A DNA stretch of 64,000 bases from Rhabdophis nuchalis (lineage: Eukaryota; Chordata; Lepidosauria; Squamata; Natricidae), in the NCBI GenBank assembly GCA_039707465.1, contig CM077644.1, positions 95,089,375 to 95,153,374 of the forward strand, written 5' to 3'. The notes below the pieces were generated by a model. That model worked only from the letters and a program-made list of their open reading frames with translations, did no database searches and was not told the DNA's origin. Numbering within the stretch: the stretch's first letter is position 1; every line of letters starts with the position of its first letter. Positions 20,889 to 29,284 of the stretch are shown here, one piece after another. Made by a program: the position numbers and the translations under genes.

Positions 20889-22220
20889 GTTAGAAGGGTA
20901 CCATACATGTCATTGCCATTGCTAATGGTGGCCTCACCTATCAGAGTTAGACAAGCTTTTTCCTTCAGCAAAGCTCTGTAAAGCAGCTTTCTACATTATG
21001 TTGCAATGAAACAACGAAATGAAGAATGAAAAGCAGGTAAGTGTTATGGCATACTGGAACCACTCATTCTCTCTCTTCCAGACCTTTTAATTTCTCCCTG
21101 ATATTATATTGTTTTTTATTCCAGTTCTGGTGTCCCCTGTGACGTCTTCGGAGTTAACCATGCTTACATACATGGTGGGTGCAAAATTTCAGAGAATTCC
21201 TAAAAGAATTTGGATTTTCTGTGTCCCTCTGCTGCCATCTTGTGGCCTTTTAGATTTTTGCAGTCCAAATCTAGAAGTTTCATCTAAGACCTGGCATCAG
21301 GTTTGTCATATCTCTGGGTGTTTCTCAATGAGTCGCAAGATCACACTAGATTATCATGAGATAAAGACCATTCAGGAGCTACAAATTCGTGCCAAAACAA
21401 TGAATCATCCAAGCAAAAAGATTATAATTCTCACTAGCCACTTTTAGCTAGAACAGTGTTGTGCAGCTGTAGTTGCTCAGAACGTATGCCTACTTGCTCT
21501 GAAATGTAGCAAAATTGTATATCACAATGAATGGGAACAGAAAGAAAGTACTGCTTTTTAAATCATTAAAGCAGGCGCTTCTTTTATAAAGCTTGCATAG
21601 CTACAGGTTACTTCTCTGCCTGCCCCCATGGAAGTGTCTCTTTACACATATGCACACAACCTAAAACAGCATTCAAAAGAACATAGGGGTTTTAACATTG
21701 CAAATCATTTATTTCAAGTGCTTTACTATCTTAATATCTTTCTTTCTTTCTGGCTTGTAAAGGTTATGTTAGGACTGTAAACACTTTGAAAATGATTCAA
21801 AAGAAGAGTCTTGCAACAGAGTGGGACAGCACTTTCTGCAATGTATTAAAGAAATTCATCTTTTTCTAAATACGTCTGAAAGCAGATGTTGCTGCTTTAA
21901 TGAAACTACTAATTCAAGTGAGGGATAGTTAAAGCAGCAGCATTCTTTTTTCAGGCTGAAACAGAAGCTTGGAAAAGGTCAGGTGGGATCCTTTAATTGA
22001 TGTTAGGCACCTAGAGTTATTAATTTGAGATTGGAAGGCATATAAATGGATGGGTGGGTGGAACAAATATAGATAGATGGACAGACAGATATAATGCTCT
22101 GCTGATGCAAAATCTGAATCATTCTTTTTTTTTCAAAGTATGTCAAAGCAGTATAATATGAACATTTTAAATACTATAATATTAAGCTAATGCTGGTCAA
22201 ATTATTGCCCAAATGCCAGT
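20889..22220. other. No gene seen
   Basis: Largely single-copy. The 112-codon frame at 21,109-21,447 has no recognisable domain. Short AGAT/TGGG-type repeats lie near 22,050-22,090. Confidence 0.4.
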
Positions 22221-22223
22221 TTT

Positions 22224-22257
22224 GCACATGTATATGTATGTGTATGTGTATGTGTAT

Positions 22258-22292
<35 letters not shown>
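22224..22292 (-). repeat. (TATG)n/(TG)n, tail of ribozyme element
   Basis: Read on the minus strand, this CA-rich run directly follows the 3' sequence GATCAGCTCAAAAGGCATAC of the ribozyme element at 22,328-22,388. It occupies the same position as the CA tail of the 24.5-kb copy. Confidence 0.85.
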
Positions 22293-22297
<5 letters not shown>

Positions 22298-22327
22298 ATG
22301 CCTTTTGAGCTGATCAATAAATAAATC

Positions 22328-22388
22328 AGGGAGACTAGGATAGATCTATTTCGAGCTATTTAGCTCTCATCAGCTAGCCATACCCTTT
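22328..22388 (-). ncRNA. Hammerhead ribozyme-like motif, class A, intact core
   Basis: Reading minus: stem I strand AGGG, then CUAG; core CUGAUGA (22,373-22,367); stem II GAGCU/AGCUC with loop AAAU; GAAA (22,52-49 of this line, i.e. 22,352-22,349); palindromic stem III UAGAUCUA (22,348-22,341); UC (22,340-22,339). The 3' strand of stem I follows: CUAG, UCU internal loop, CCCU. Every invariant core base is present and the predicted cleavage is after 22,339. Stem III is self-complementary, as in hammerheads that act as dimers. No tRNA-like head is present in this copy; plus-strand downstream is TAACAGGGTGTTGTG, also seen at about 24,427. Confidence 0.85.
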
Positions 22389-22424
22389 CTGGGCTTAACA
22401 GGGTGTTGTGACACAAATATATAT

Positions 22425-22632
22425 AATGATATCTTTCCAGAGATCAGGATCCCACCCTGATGACATTCAGGAAGCTATTAAAGCCTACATGTGATGTCTG
22501 GATTTGTTTGTTATTCCTTTTAGTGTTTGTGACTTTTTTTTTACTTGTAAACTGCCCAGATTAATTGGAAGTCATGACACACACACATGCAGATGTGCAT
22601 GTGTATATATGTGAATATGTATATATATATGC
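22425..22632. repeat. Left arm of ~210-bp inverted repeat
   Basis: Near-identical reverse complement of 25,125-25,343, from AATGATATCTTTCCAGAGAT through ATTAATTGGAAGTCAT and a TA-rich end. The arms enclose about 2.5 kb holding the ribozyme cluster and a hAT element. The arm resembles a LINE-like 3' tail (CTTGTAAACTGCCCAGA), but I cannot name it. Confidence 0.85.
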
Positions 22633-22664
22633 CTATATATATATAAAGAGAGTCAGATTGTCTT

Positions 22665-22705
22665 GGCAACATTTCGGCAAGGTCTCACTCGCCATCTTCA
22701 GGCTG
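22665..22705 (-). ncRNA. Hammerhead ribozyme-like motif, class B
   Basis: Reading minus: CUGAAGA (22,701-22,695), one unpaired U, stem II GGCGAG/CUUGCC with loop UGAGAC, GAAA (22,75-72, i.e. 22,675-22,672), then UGUU. Stem II covaries with the GACAAG/CUUGUC copies at 24.95 and 25.03 kb. The expected central ACGU of stem III reads AUGU, consistent with CpG decay, so activity is doubtful. Confidence 0.65.
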
Positions 22706-22779
22706 TGGCTTCGGAGCTGCCATCTTTCTATAAATCCTATAGAATTTAAATCCTATAGAATTCTAGAAATCCTATAGAA

Positions 22780-22935
22780 GTAGAGAACCGAGATGGCTTA
22801 ATGGCAAGGCTCTCGCCTGGCATGTAACACAGCCCCGGTTCGAATCCCAGTAAGGGTATGGCTAGCTGATGAGAGCTAAAAAGCTCAAAATAGATCTATC
22901 CTAGTCTCCCTGACTTATTTATTGATCAGTTCAAA
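22780..22935 (+). repeat. Ribozyme-bearing tRNA-like SINE, copy 1
   Basis: A tRNA-like head with A-box TGGCTTAATGGC (22,794-22,805) and B-box GGTTCGAATCC (22,837-22,847) runs without a gap into a hammerhead domain. The 3' segment TTATTTATTGATCAG-TTC and AAAACGT follows, then CA/A-rich tail. About 97% similar by eye to 24,482-24,635. The tRNA-like part keeps a U33-like position and a partly paired anticodon stem, but not a full cloverleaf. Confidence 0.75.
22852..22911 (+). ncRNA. Hammerhead motif, class A, G12 mutated
   Basis: Stem I AAGGG..CUAG; core CUGAUGA (22,866-22,872); stem II GAGCU/AGCUC; then AAAA (22,887-22,890) where GAAA is required; UAGAUCUA (22,891-22,898); UC; CUAG..CCCU (22,901-22,911). 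The single G-to-A change at 22,887 hits G12, the conserved general-base guanosine of hammerheads, so this copy should be inactive. Confidence 0.8.
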
Positions 22936-22996
22936 AACGTAACACACATATTAAAAAAAAAATTACACAACGGAATTCATGGCTTTCTGTCTAGAT

Positions 22997-24138
22997 CAGG
23001 GGTTCCCAACCCCCGGGCCACGGACCGGTGCCGGGCCGTGGCTGGGTAGGAGCCGGGCCGCAGGGCCGGAGAGGAGGAGGAGGGAGCAGCCCCCTGGGCA
23101 GAGCGCGCAGGAGAGCGCAGGCGGGGCTTTTCGCGCGGTTGGGGTGCACCTCTTCCTCCACCTTTGTCGACGGTGGGACTCCTGCGCACCGCAGCAACAG
23201 CCCTCCCTACCGCCCGTGGATTCCCTTCCTCCCTGCCCCCCCAGAGCTTCCCCAACCGGCATGCCACCCACTCGTCTTCTTCCAGGGGCTGCGGAGGTTC
23301 CTCCCCCCCACCCCCACCCCACGGAGCCTTCTCAACTCCTGGAAGGAGCCTGACCGAGCGCACGAGGGACCAAGCGCGGCAGCGGCTGCCCAGGCGGGGC
23401 AGGCTAAGGCTAGTGAGCGAGTCGAGCCGGGCGGAGGAGACTCTGCGGTGGGGGGGGGACGATGACAGACCGACAGAGAGAGGCATAGACACAGAGAGAG
23501 ACAGGATGGGAGGGAATCAGAGAGAGTGACACACACACACACACAGAGGGAGGGAGGGAGAGAAAGATAGACAGAGGCACAGAATGAGTGATTAAGTGCC
23601 TGAATGCGAGACAGACAGACACACACACGCACACACACACACACACAGAGTGACAGAGATGGGCAGACGAAGGAGAGAGAGACAGAAAGAAAAAGAGAGA
23701 AAGAGAAAGAAAGAAAAAGAAAGTGGGAGAGAGAGAGAAAGTAAGAGAGAGAGAGAGAAAGACAGACAGAGAAAAAGAGAAAGAAAGAGACAAAGGAAAG
23801 AAAGAGAAAAAGAAAGAGAGAAAGAGAGGGAAAGAAAGAAAAAGAGACAGAAAGAAAAAGAAAGAGAGGGAGAGAGAAAGAGGGAAAGAGAAAGAGAGAA
23901 AGAGAAAGAAATAAAGAGAGAGAAAGAGGGAAAGAAAGAAAAAATGAGAGAGAAAGAAAGAGAGAGAAAGAGGGAGAGAAAGAGAGAAAGAAAGAGAAAG
24001 AGAAAGAAATAGAGAGAGAAAGAGAAAGAAATAAAGAGAGAGAAAGAGAAAGAAAGAGGGAAGGAAAGAAAGAGACAGAGAAAGAAAGAGAGAGAGAAAG
24101 AGAGAAAGAAAGAAAGAAAGGCAGAAGGAAAGAAAGAA

Positions 24139-24169
<31 letters not shown>

Positions 24170-24352
24170 ACTTATGACCACAATTGAGCCCAAAAGTTTG
24201 GTTGCTAACCAAGACCATTGTTAAGGGAGTTTCACGTTTTCCAAATTGGCCACGCCCACCCAGTCACATGACTGCTGAGCCACTCAGCCAGTCCGCAGAG
24301 TTTTCTTTAAAATGAAACCGGTCCCTGGTGCAAAAAAGGTTGGGGACCCCTG
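22997..24352. mobile_element. 1,356-bp non-autonomous hAT with purine core
   Basis: Left end CAGGGGTTCCCAACCCCCGG and right end AAAAAAGGTTGGGGACCCCTG-like, matching the hAT-Charlie-type termini known in amniotes. The exact 8-bp duplication GTCTAGAT lies at 22,989-22,996 and 24,353-24,360. The first ~480 bp are very GC- and CpG-rich. A homopurine tract (23,484-24,169) follows, then ACTTATGACCACAATTGAGC and the right end. No transposase ORF. It interrupts the ribozyme cluster and is therefore younger. A related element is at 41,221-42,407. Confidence 0.92.
23484..24169 (+). repeat. ~690-bp homopurine (GA/GAAA) tract
   Basis: Almost entirely A and G on the plus strand, with interspersed ACAC blocks near 23,527-23,546 and 23,618-23,647. 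Long Arg/Glu/Lys or Ser/Leu/Phe frames here are artefacts. The mirror-symmetric purine strand could form triplex DNA. Confidence 0.95.
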
Positions 24353-24481
24353 GTCTAGATGGTCTCTGGTGATGAGCTGAAAGGCAGAAAAGGAAACAGT
24401 GTGCTTCCTCCCTTAATTGGGGCCCTAACAGGGTGTTGTGGAAACAATTATATATAACTATCTTCCTGTCTCAGCTGACAA

Positions 24482-24641
24482 GTAGAGAACCGAGCTAGCT
24501 TAATGGCAAGGCTCTCGCCTGGCATGTAACACAGCCCCGGTTCGAATCCCAGTAAGGGTATGGCTAGCTGATGAGAGCTAAAAAGCTCGAAATAGATCTA
24601 TCCTAGTCTCCCTGACTTATTTATTGATCAGCTCAAAAACG

Positions 24642-24670
<29 letters not shown>
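24482..24670 (+). repeat. Ribozyme-bearing tRNA-like SINE, copy 2
   Basis: Starts GTAGAGAACCGAG. The A-box variant TAGCTTAATGGC (24,496-24,507) and B-box GGTTCGAATCC (24,539-24,549) are followed by an intact hammerhead, TTATTTATTGATCAGCTC, AAAAACGT and a (CA)n tail. Upstream TAACAGGGTGTTGTG (about 24,427) also occurs at 22,396. It can be read as a Pol III-type SINE whose RNA contains a self-cleaving domain. Confidence 0.8.
24551..24617 (+). ncRNA. Hammerhead ribozyme-like motif, class A, intact
   Basis: Outer stem I AGU and AGGG pair with CCCU and ACU across a 1x1 mismatch; a UAUGG/UCU internal loop separates the inner CUAG/CUAG. Core CUGAUGA (24,568-24,574); stem II GAGCU/AGCUC, loop AAAA; GAAA (24,589-24,592); stem III palindrome UAGAUCUA (24,593-24,600); UC (24,601-24,602), with cleavage expected after 24,602. 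All invariant bases are present. Cleavage would part the tRNA-like 5' domain from the 3' tail. Confidence 0.88.
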
Positions 24671-24677
<7 letters not shown>

Positions 24678-24742
24678 GAGAGAATATTTTCACAGCTCCT
24701 GTTCAAGGGTCCGTTTAAGGGGAGGAGACTTAACGTCATCCC

Positions 24743-24850
24743 AGTTCAAATCCCAGTAGAACGAGTATGGCCAGCTGAAGAAGGCTAATAAGCCTGAAAT
24801 GGATCCATCCTGGTCTCTTTATTTTCAGCCCTTAAAAATCTAACATATAT
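24743..24850 (+). ncRNA. Hammerhead-bearing element, diverged copy 3
   Basis: The B-box-like AGTTCAAATCC (24,743-24,753) is followed by stem I CCAG, core CUGAAGA (24,775-24,781; position 7 is free to vary), stem II AGGCU/AGCCU with loop AAUA, GAAA (24,796-24,799), stem III palindrome UGGAUCCA (24,800-24,807), UC, and stem I CUGG (24,810-24,813). The tail is TTAAAAATCTAACA plus (TA)n. Compared with class A copies, stems I, II and III all change on both strands with pairing kept. The A-box part is diverged. Confidence 0.85.
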
Positions 24851-24947
24851 ATATATATATATTTGTTTTCGTAGATTTTCATGGGTGTAGGTATGCTGGT
24901 ATTGCTGGCTTCGGGGATTTTCCCGTGTATAAGGCATAGAGATGTTA

Positions 24948-24990
24948 TTGCAACGTTTCGACAAGATCTCACTTGTCATCATCAGGCAGG
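24948..24990 (-). ncRNA. Hammerhead ribozyme-like motif, class B, best copy
   Basis: Reading minus: stem I UGC; core CUGAUGA (24,985-24,979); one unpaired U; stem II GACAAG/CUUGUC with loop UGAGAU; GAAA (24,959-24,956); C, G, U, U; then stem I GCA. The central ACGU is palindromic, so stem III would be only two pairs and would need a second molecule, as reported for small Penelope-associated hammerheads. This is the only class B copy keeping CpG in stem III. Confidence 0.72.
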
Positions 24991-25025
24991 CTTCTGTCTG
25001 TGACTGTGACAGTCACAGACAGAAG

Positions 25026-25070
25026 CCTGCCTGATGATGACAAGTGAGATCTTGTCGAAACATTGCAATA
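25026..25070 (+). ncRNA. Hammerhead ribozyme-like motif, class B
   Basis: Mirror partner of the preceding motif: CUGAUGA (25,031-25,037), unpaired U, GACAAG (25,039-25,044), loop UGAGAU, CUUGUC (25,051-25,056), GAAA (25,057-25,060), CAUU, stem I UGC/GCA. The stem III CpG has become CA, weakening the ACGU palindrome. Confidence 0.68.
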
Positions 25071-25124
25071 ACATGTCTATGCCTTATACACGGGAAAATC
25101 CCCGAAGCCAGCAATACCAGCATA

Positions 25125-25343
25125 TATATATGCATATATGTATATATGCATATATATACATATACACATACACATCTGCATGTGTGTGTGTGATGACTTC
25201 CAATTAATCTGGGCAGTTTACAAGTAAAAAAAAAGTCACAAACACTAAAAGGAATAACAAACAAATCCAGACATAACATGTAGGCTTTAATAGCTTCCTG
25301 AATGTCATCAGGGTGGGATCCTGATCTCTGGAAAGATATCATT
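25125..25343. repeat. Right arm of ~210-bp inverted repeat
   Basis: Reverse complement of 22,425-22,632, starting in (TA/GCATAT)n and ending AAAGATATCATT. The sequence outside this arm (25,344 onward, CCAGAAATAGATGCCATG) has no counterpart outside the left arm. Confidence 0.85.
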
Positions 25344-25902
25344 CCAGAAATAGATGCCATGATGGATACGGCAAGCTTCCTAGTTCCCTAAGATGCTCCT
25401 TTTGCTTAAGTGACAAAACACACTGTGCCTGGTCATACCGGAAGGTAGAAACAATGGGAGACAGGGACATAAACCTGTGGCTTTATAAGTAAAGCCAGCA
25501 ATCTGATTTGCATCTAGAAGTCAAGTGATAATGAAGCTCTCAAAACAGTGGGGTCACATGGGCATAATGAGGCATGCCCAACAGTGCCTTGTAGACATTG
25601 TGGCTTCAAGATGATCTCCATGAACAACACACTACGGTAATCTATTCATCTGTGAATATAGCCATTGCTAAACATTCTGAAAGGTGAAAATCCACACGCC
25701 TTAACGTTGCTGAGGTTGGAAAACCCCGTTTTAATAGATTTCTTTAAAACACAGAGACAGCATCACAAGCATGTTGAAGGAATGGTCCCAAGAGAGGAGA
25801 TAGGATAGGCTCATGAGTCTAGGTAAAAAATGCAACCTATTACTGCCATCCTAAACTTACCAGAGTGAAGTACTATTCCTTTCAGAGAACCACATTTCTT
25901 TT
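25344..25902. other. No gene seen
   Basis: Moderately AT-rich DNA that may continue the LINE-like sequence of the inverted-repeat arm. No usable frame. Confidence 0.4.
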
Positions 25903-26092
25903 CCAGGAGAGGAGAGGAGGGGAGGGGAGGGGAAGGGGAGGGAAGGGAAGGGAAGAAGGGAAGGGAAGGAGAGGGAAGGGAAGGGAAGGGAAGAGAAGAG
26001 AAGAGAAGAGAAGAGAAGAGAAGAGAAGAGAAGAGAAGAGAAGAGAAGAGAAGAGAAGAGAAGAGAAGAGAAGAGAAGAGAAGAGAAGAGAC
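25903..26092 (+). repeat. GA-rich and (GAAGA)n microsatellite
   Basis: G-rich purine repeats (GGAGGGGAGGGG type) lead into about 20 GAAGA units. Arg/Glu and Ser/Leu open frames are artefacts. Confidence 0.97.
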
Positions 26093-27161
26093 AGATGTAT
26101 TGATGACAATTTGCTTCTGAATCAGCTCAAAATATTGCACTTAAAGACCTAAATAGCCTTTGTCGGAGCATCTGATCTCTATATTCTCGCTCCAATGAAA
26201 GTAGCTCTTCAGAAAATAGATTCTGTGCTGGTAGCAGCAGAGTAATGCCTCCTTGAGCACAAACCATAGATGAAGAATTTCCATGACACCTTAGAAAAGG
26301 AACCAGTTGAAAACTTTCAGTGTGTTTAAAAATAAGAAGCTAAAAACAACAATAGGTAAGAAGATAGAGTGCCCTATCTTTGTCTGGAAGAAGATAGGGC
26401 ATTCTTTGAATCACATCATTATGAAGGTACAGGACTACAACCTTCACGGGACAAATCTTTCCTTTCATCCTTCCCGAGCACCTTTGCTCTATCACAGACA
26501 CTTAATCAAAGCTTGAGAACTCACTTGAGGAGACAGCTAAAGTCTGCCACAATTCATAACTTTCTGGACAACTAAAATAGCCAACATCACTTTTATTTTT
26601 AAATGCTGGTGCCAAGAAAAACTGCCACATTTTTCCCTCAGTGTGGTTTTTTTTTTTCCTGTGAAGAACCTGAACTGTGCTGATATTCAGTCAGAGTAGT
26701 TTTCTTTCTGATATATCATTACCTCAGAATCAAGTGATGTAGTGACTAGGGATAATAATAATAATTTATAAAACTTGCATGCTGCCTGACTCTCAATACA
26801 CAGTAAATCCAAATTATTTAAAAAGTAATTGATTTGTGCCCCCTTAACGAAATATACTGAGATAACTTTTGTCATTTTAGGCAAGCTGGTGACACATGAA
26901 CAATCCTATATAACGTAAAATAAAGTAAACACCCTGTAAATTTTTTAATGACTTTATAGTATTTGCAAGCTAATTAGCGCTTTTTCCTCTGAATAATCTG
27001 AAGCATGTTAAATCATATTGATTAACTGATTAACAATTACACAAAGTCTTATGTTTATTTTGCTGCTTTACTCAATATATCAAGTATACTAAAATTCATA
27101 TAAAATGAGTTAGATGAACTAATTATTTCACTTTCTTGGATACAAATATATATTCAAAAAT
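26093..27161. other. No gene seen
   Basis: AT-rich single-copy DNA. GCCCTATC and GATAGGGC around 26,370-26,400 form a local inverted repeat (GAAGATAGAGTGCCCTATC, then GAAGATAGGGCA). AAT triplets occur near 26,755. Confidence 0.4.
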
Positions 27162-29284
27162 AGTTATTGTGACTTCACTTCCGGTTTCCGAAGGCGACGG
27201 GCGTGTTTGTCTGCCGTCTGTCTTCTCGGTGGGCTCTTTAGGAGCACAGGGGGCCTTGGAGGGACCCCCTGCCGTAGGGTGGCTTGCTGGAAGCCCCCAA
27301 ACCTGGCGGCAGCCGATGGGGGTGTTTCCAGCGTCACCCCAGGAGCCGGGAAGCTGTAGGGGGGGCATGTTTGCCTTTTTGCCGAAGGAATTCTGGGAGA
27401 AACAAATTAAATAAGGAAGTGGCTGAAATGCTGGCCGTGGGGAGCCCCTCCCAATCTCTTTGATGACTGATAATGGATAAGCAACAGATCACTGTAAATT
27501 TCTGCTCAATCTATTCAAATGGAGATTAGAGGGGGGGTGTTTCTCTTTTTTTTAACCCCCCCTCGGACAAAGCGGCATTTAAGCTACCTCTCTCCATACA
27601 GGAATGGAGAGAGAACAAAGGCTGACTTGCCATTTGAACTATCTATATGGAAAAGACTGAATCCCAATTACAGGAGGTGACTGCTGAGCTGATTTTTTTT
27701 AAAAAATTGTAACTTTTACTCTTCTTTCTGCGAAGGGAGGAGGAAAGATGGCTTCCCTTTGTTCTCATCTTTGCATTTACAAATTAAGTCTGCCTTTTGT
27801 AACCGCCTTTGGGAAACTCTTGGTGTCTTTTAATACCTTCCCGGAGGACTCTCTCTGGATCTCCCCTGCTGTGTGGACTTTCTGGATTTTGATTATATGG
27901 CTTTCCTTTTTCTGATGTGCCTCTGTGCCTTGGTACAGTGAAGGAGAACTAACTTTTTGCTTTTGGACTTTCCTGATACCTCGGACCGACCCAGCCACAC
28001 GCCCTCTGATGCCATTTTCTTTGCAAAAAGATTTACTAACTTTGAATTTAGACAATGGGTCCTAAGAAACACCAACGGGCAAATCATTTTCGGCTTCTCC
28101 CTCAGCAACTTCAAGCCCAAGTATGCAGCAATCGAAAATTACTTCATTGTTACAAAAAGAAACTGCAGGAGAGAGCTCGAAAGAATTATCTGCCAATCAA
28201 ATGCTTCAGGAAATCATGAGAGGTCAAAACAAATTAAGGAAAGAGTTGGCAGACTTCAAAGATGAAATCAGAGGAACACAAAAAGACATAACAGAAAATA
28301 GACAGAGAATTATGGTGTTGGAGGGAGGGGCAGCTGGGATGGGGGAAGAGGTTAAGGAGATCCGAAAGGGGAATTTAGAACTGGAAAACTTTATGTCTAA
28401 AATAGAATTGGAAAGAATGTCCTTTTTTCTTAGGTTTCAGAACTTACCAGAAACAGAAAATGAAGATATTAAAGACATTATGAGTACAATTTTAGCAGAA
28501 TACCTTAAGAGAGATAAAGAACAATTGTGGTGGGATATGGACCTGGTTTATAGAATTAATTCAGCATATGACAGAACCCATAATGTTCCAAGAGAGGTAC
28601 ATGTCAAATTTCTCTGGAGGACCACGAGGGATGAGGTACTGGAGGCCCAAAGGGGGGAGACCTTTAAGATATCAAGATAAAGAAATTACCATTCTAAAAC
28701 AAATTCCGAAAAAAATAAGAGAGATGAGGAGGAAATATTCCTTCTTGTCAAAGAAACTATATAACAGAGGAGTTTGGTTTAGATGGTTACTGCCAGAGGG
28801 AATGTTGATTTTCTGGGAGGGAAGCAGAATTAGGATTAAGACAGTAAATGAGGCAGAAGCCTTTATTAAAAAATATTCTTCCCTCCTAGAAGGTAAAGAT
28901 AGCGGAGGCGGGGGAAAGGACAGCAAGACTCAAGATATGGGAACAGAGGGGGCTATGCCTCCACCTGGGGACAAGGAGGAAGGCACAATATTGAAAAGGC
29001 TCAGGTCACAAAAGTAATTGCATTTGAAATATTATTGTAATTGTCAATATAGAAGAGAAAATGGCAAAGAAAGGAATGATTGAACATACGGTTGATATAA
29101 AGTAAGAATTCTGTTTATGCTTATCCTTTATATGTTATATTTAAAATTGTAAATCTGTGAGATTTGGGAGGATTTCTACTACCAGCATGGGAGCTACCAA
29201 AATTTTCTATGTACCTTTATACCCTTTTCCCATAAATGTTTTAAAACCAATAAAACTTTTACAAACAAAAAAAAAGTTATTGTG
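27162..29284 (+). mobile_element. HAL1-like L1: 5' UTR, ORF1, 3' UTR, no ORF2
   Basis: A complete retrotransposition unit: 10-bp duplication AGTTATTGTG (27,162-27,171 and 29,275-29,284), GC-rich 5' UTR starting ACTTCACTTCCGG, L1-type ORF1 (about 28,055-29,017), ~250-bp 3' UTR and an A-rich tail after AACCAATAAAACTTTTAC. There is no endonuclease or RT sequence between ORF1 and the 3' end. L1 elements carrying only ORF1 are known in mammals as HAL1 and rely on L1 proteins in trans; this looks like a squamate equivalent. Confidence 0.85.
28055..29017 (+). pseudogene. L1 ORF1 protein, frameshifted
   Basis: The likely start is ATG at 28,055 (MGPKKHQRAN). A frame change before 28,123 leads into a basic and coiled-coil-like stretch (KNKLR-like, ADFKDEIRGTQKDITENRQR), then an RRM-like segment (ERMSFFLRFQNLPETENE) and a C-terminal-domain segment (REVHVKFLWRTTRDEVL). 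A second frame change near 28,650-28,680 gives ITILKQIPKKIREMRRKY, FRWLLPEGML and an acidic/glycine-rich tail ending at 29,017. Domain order (coiled coil, RRM, CTD) is that of L1 ORF1p, an RNA-binding chaperone. The two frameshifts make it non-functional. Confidence 0.8.

Larger units (their letters stand above)
24894..25122. repeat. 229-bp near-perfect palindrome
   Basis: Two ~114-bp arms meet at GACTGTGACAGTC (centre about 25,008) with only two or three differences. Each arm carries a class B hammerhead motif, so the ribozymes are divergently placed. The left arm continues outward into TACCTACACCC, ATGAAAATCTACG and (TA)n on the minus strand, resembling the element's true 3' tail. Long hairpins like this are often lost in cloning and may fold during replication. 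Confidence 0.92.

Noticed and set aside
22459..22500. Additional hammerhead at CTGATGA near 22,459
   Set aside because: CUGAUGA is present but there is no complementary stem II followed by GAAA, so the match is chance.
22784..22850. Genuine tRNA gene
   Set aside because: A and B boxes are present, but acceptor and anticodon stems do not pair properly and the sequence runs into a ribozyme in repeated copies, so it is SINE-type.
22997..23470. CpG island marking a host promoter
   Set aside because: The CpG-rich block lies wholly inside a transposon with exact target duplications, and no transcript or exon is adjacent.
23207..24218. Ser/Leu/Phe-rich and Arg/Glu/Lys-rich frames up to 328 codons
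   Set aside because: They lie on the two strands of the homopurine tract inside a hAT element; no gene structure.
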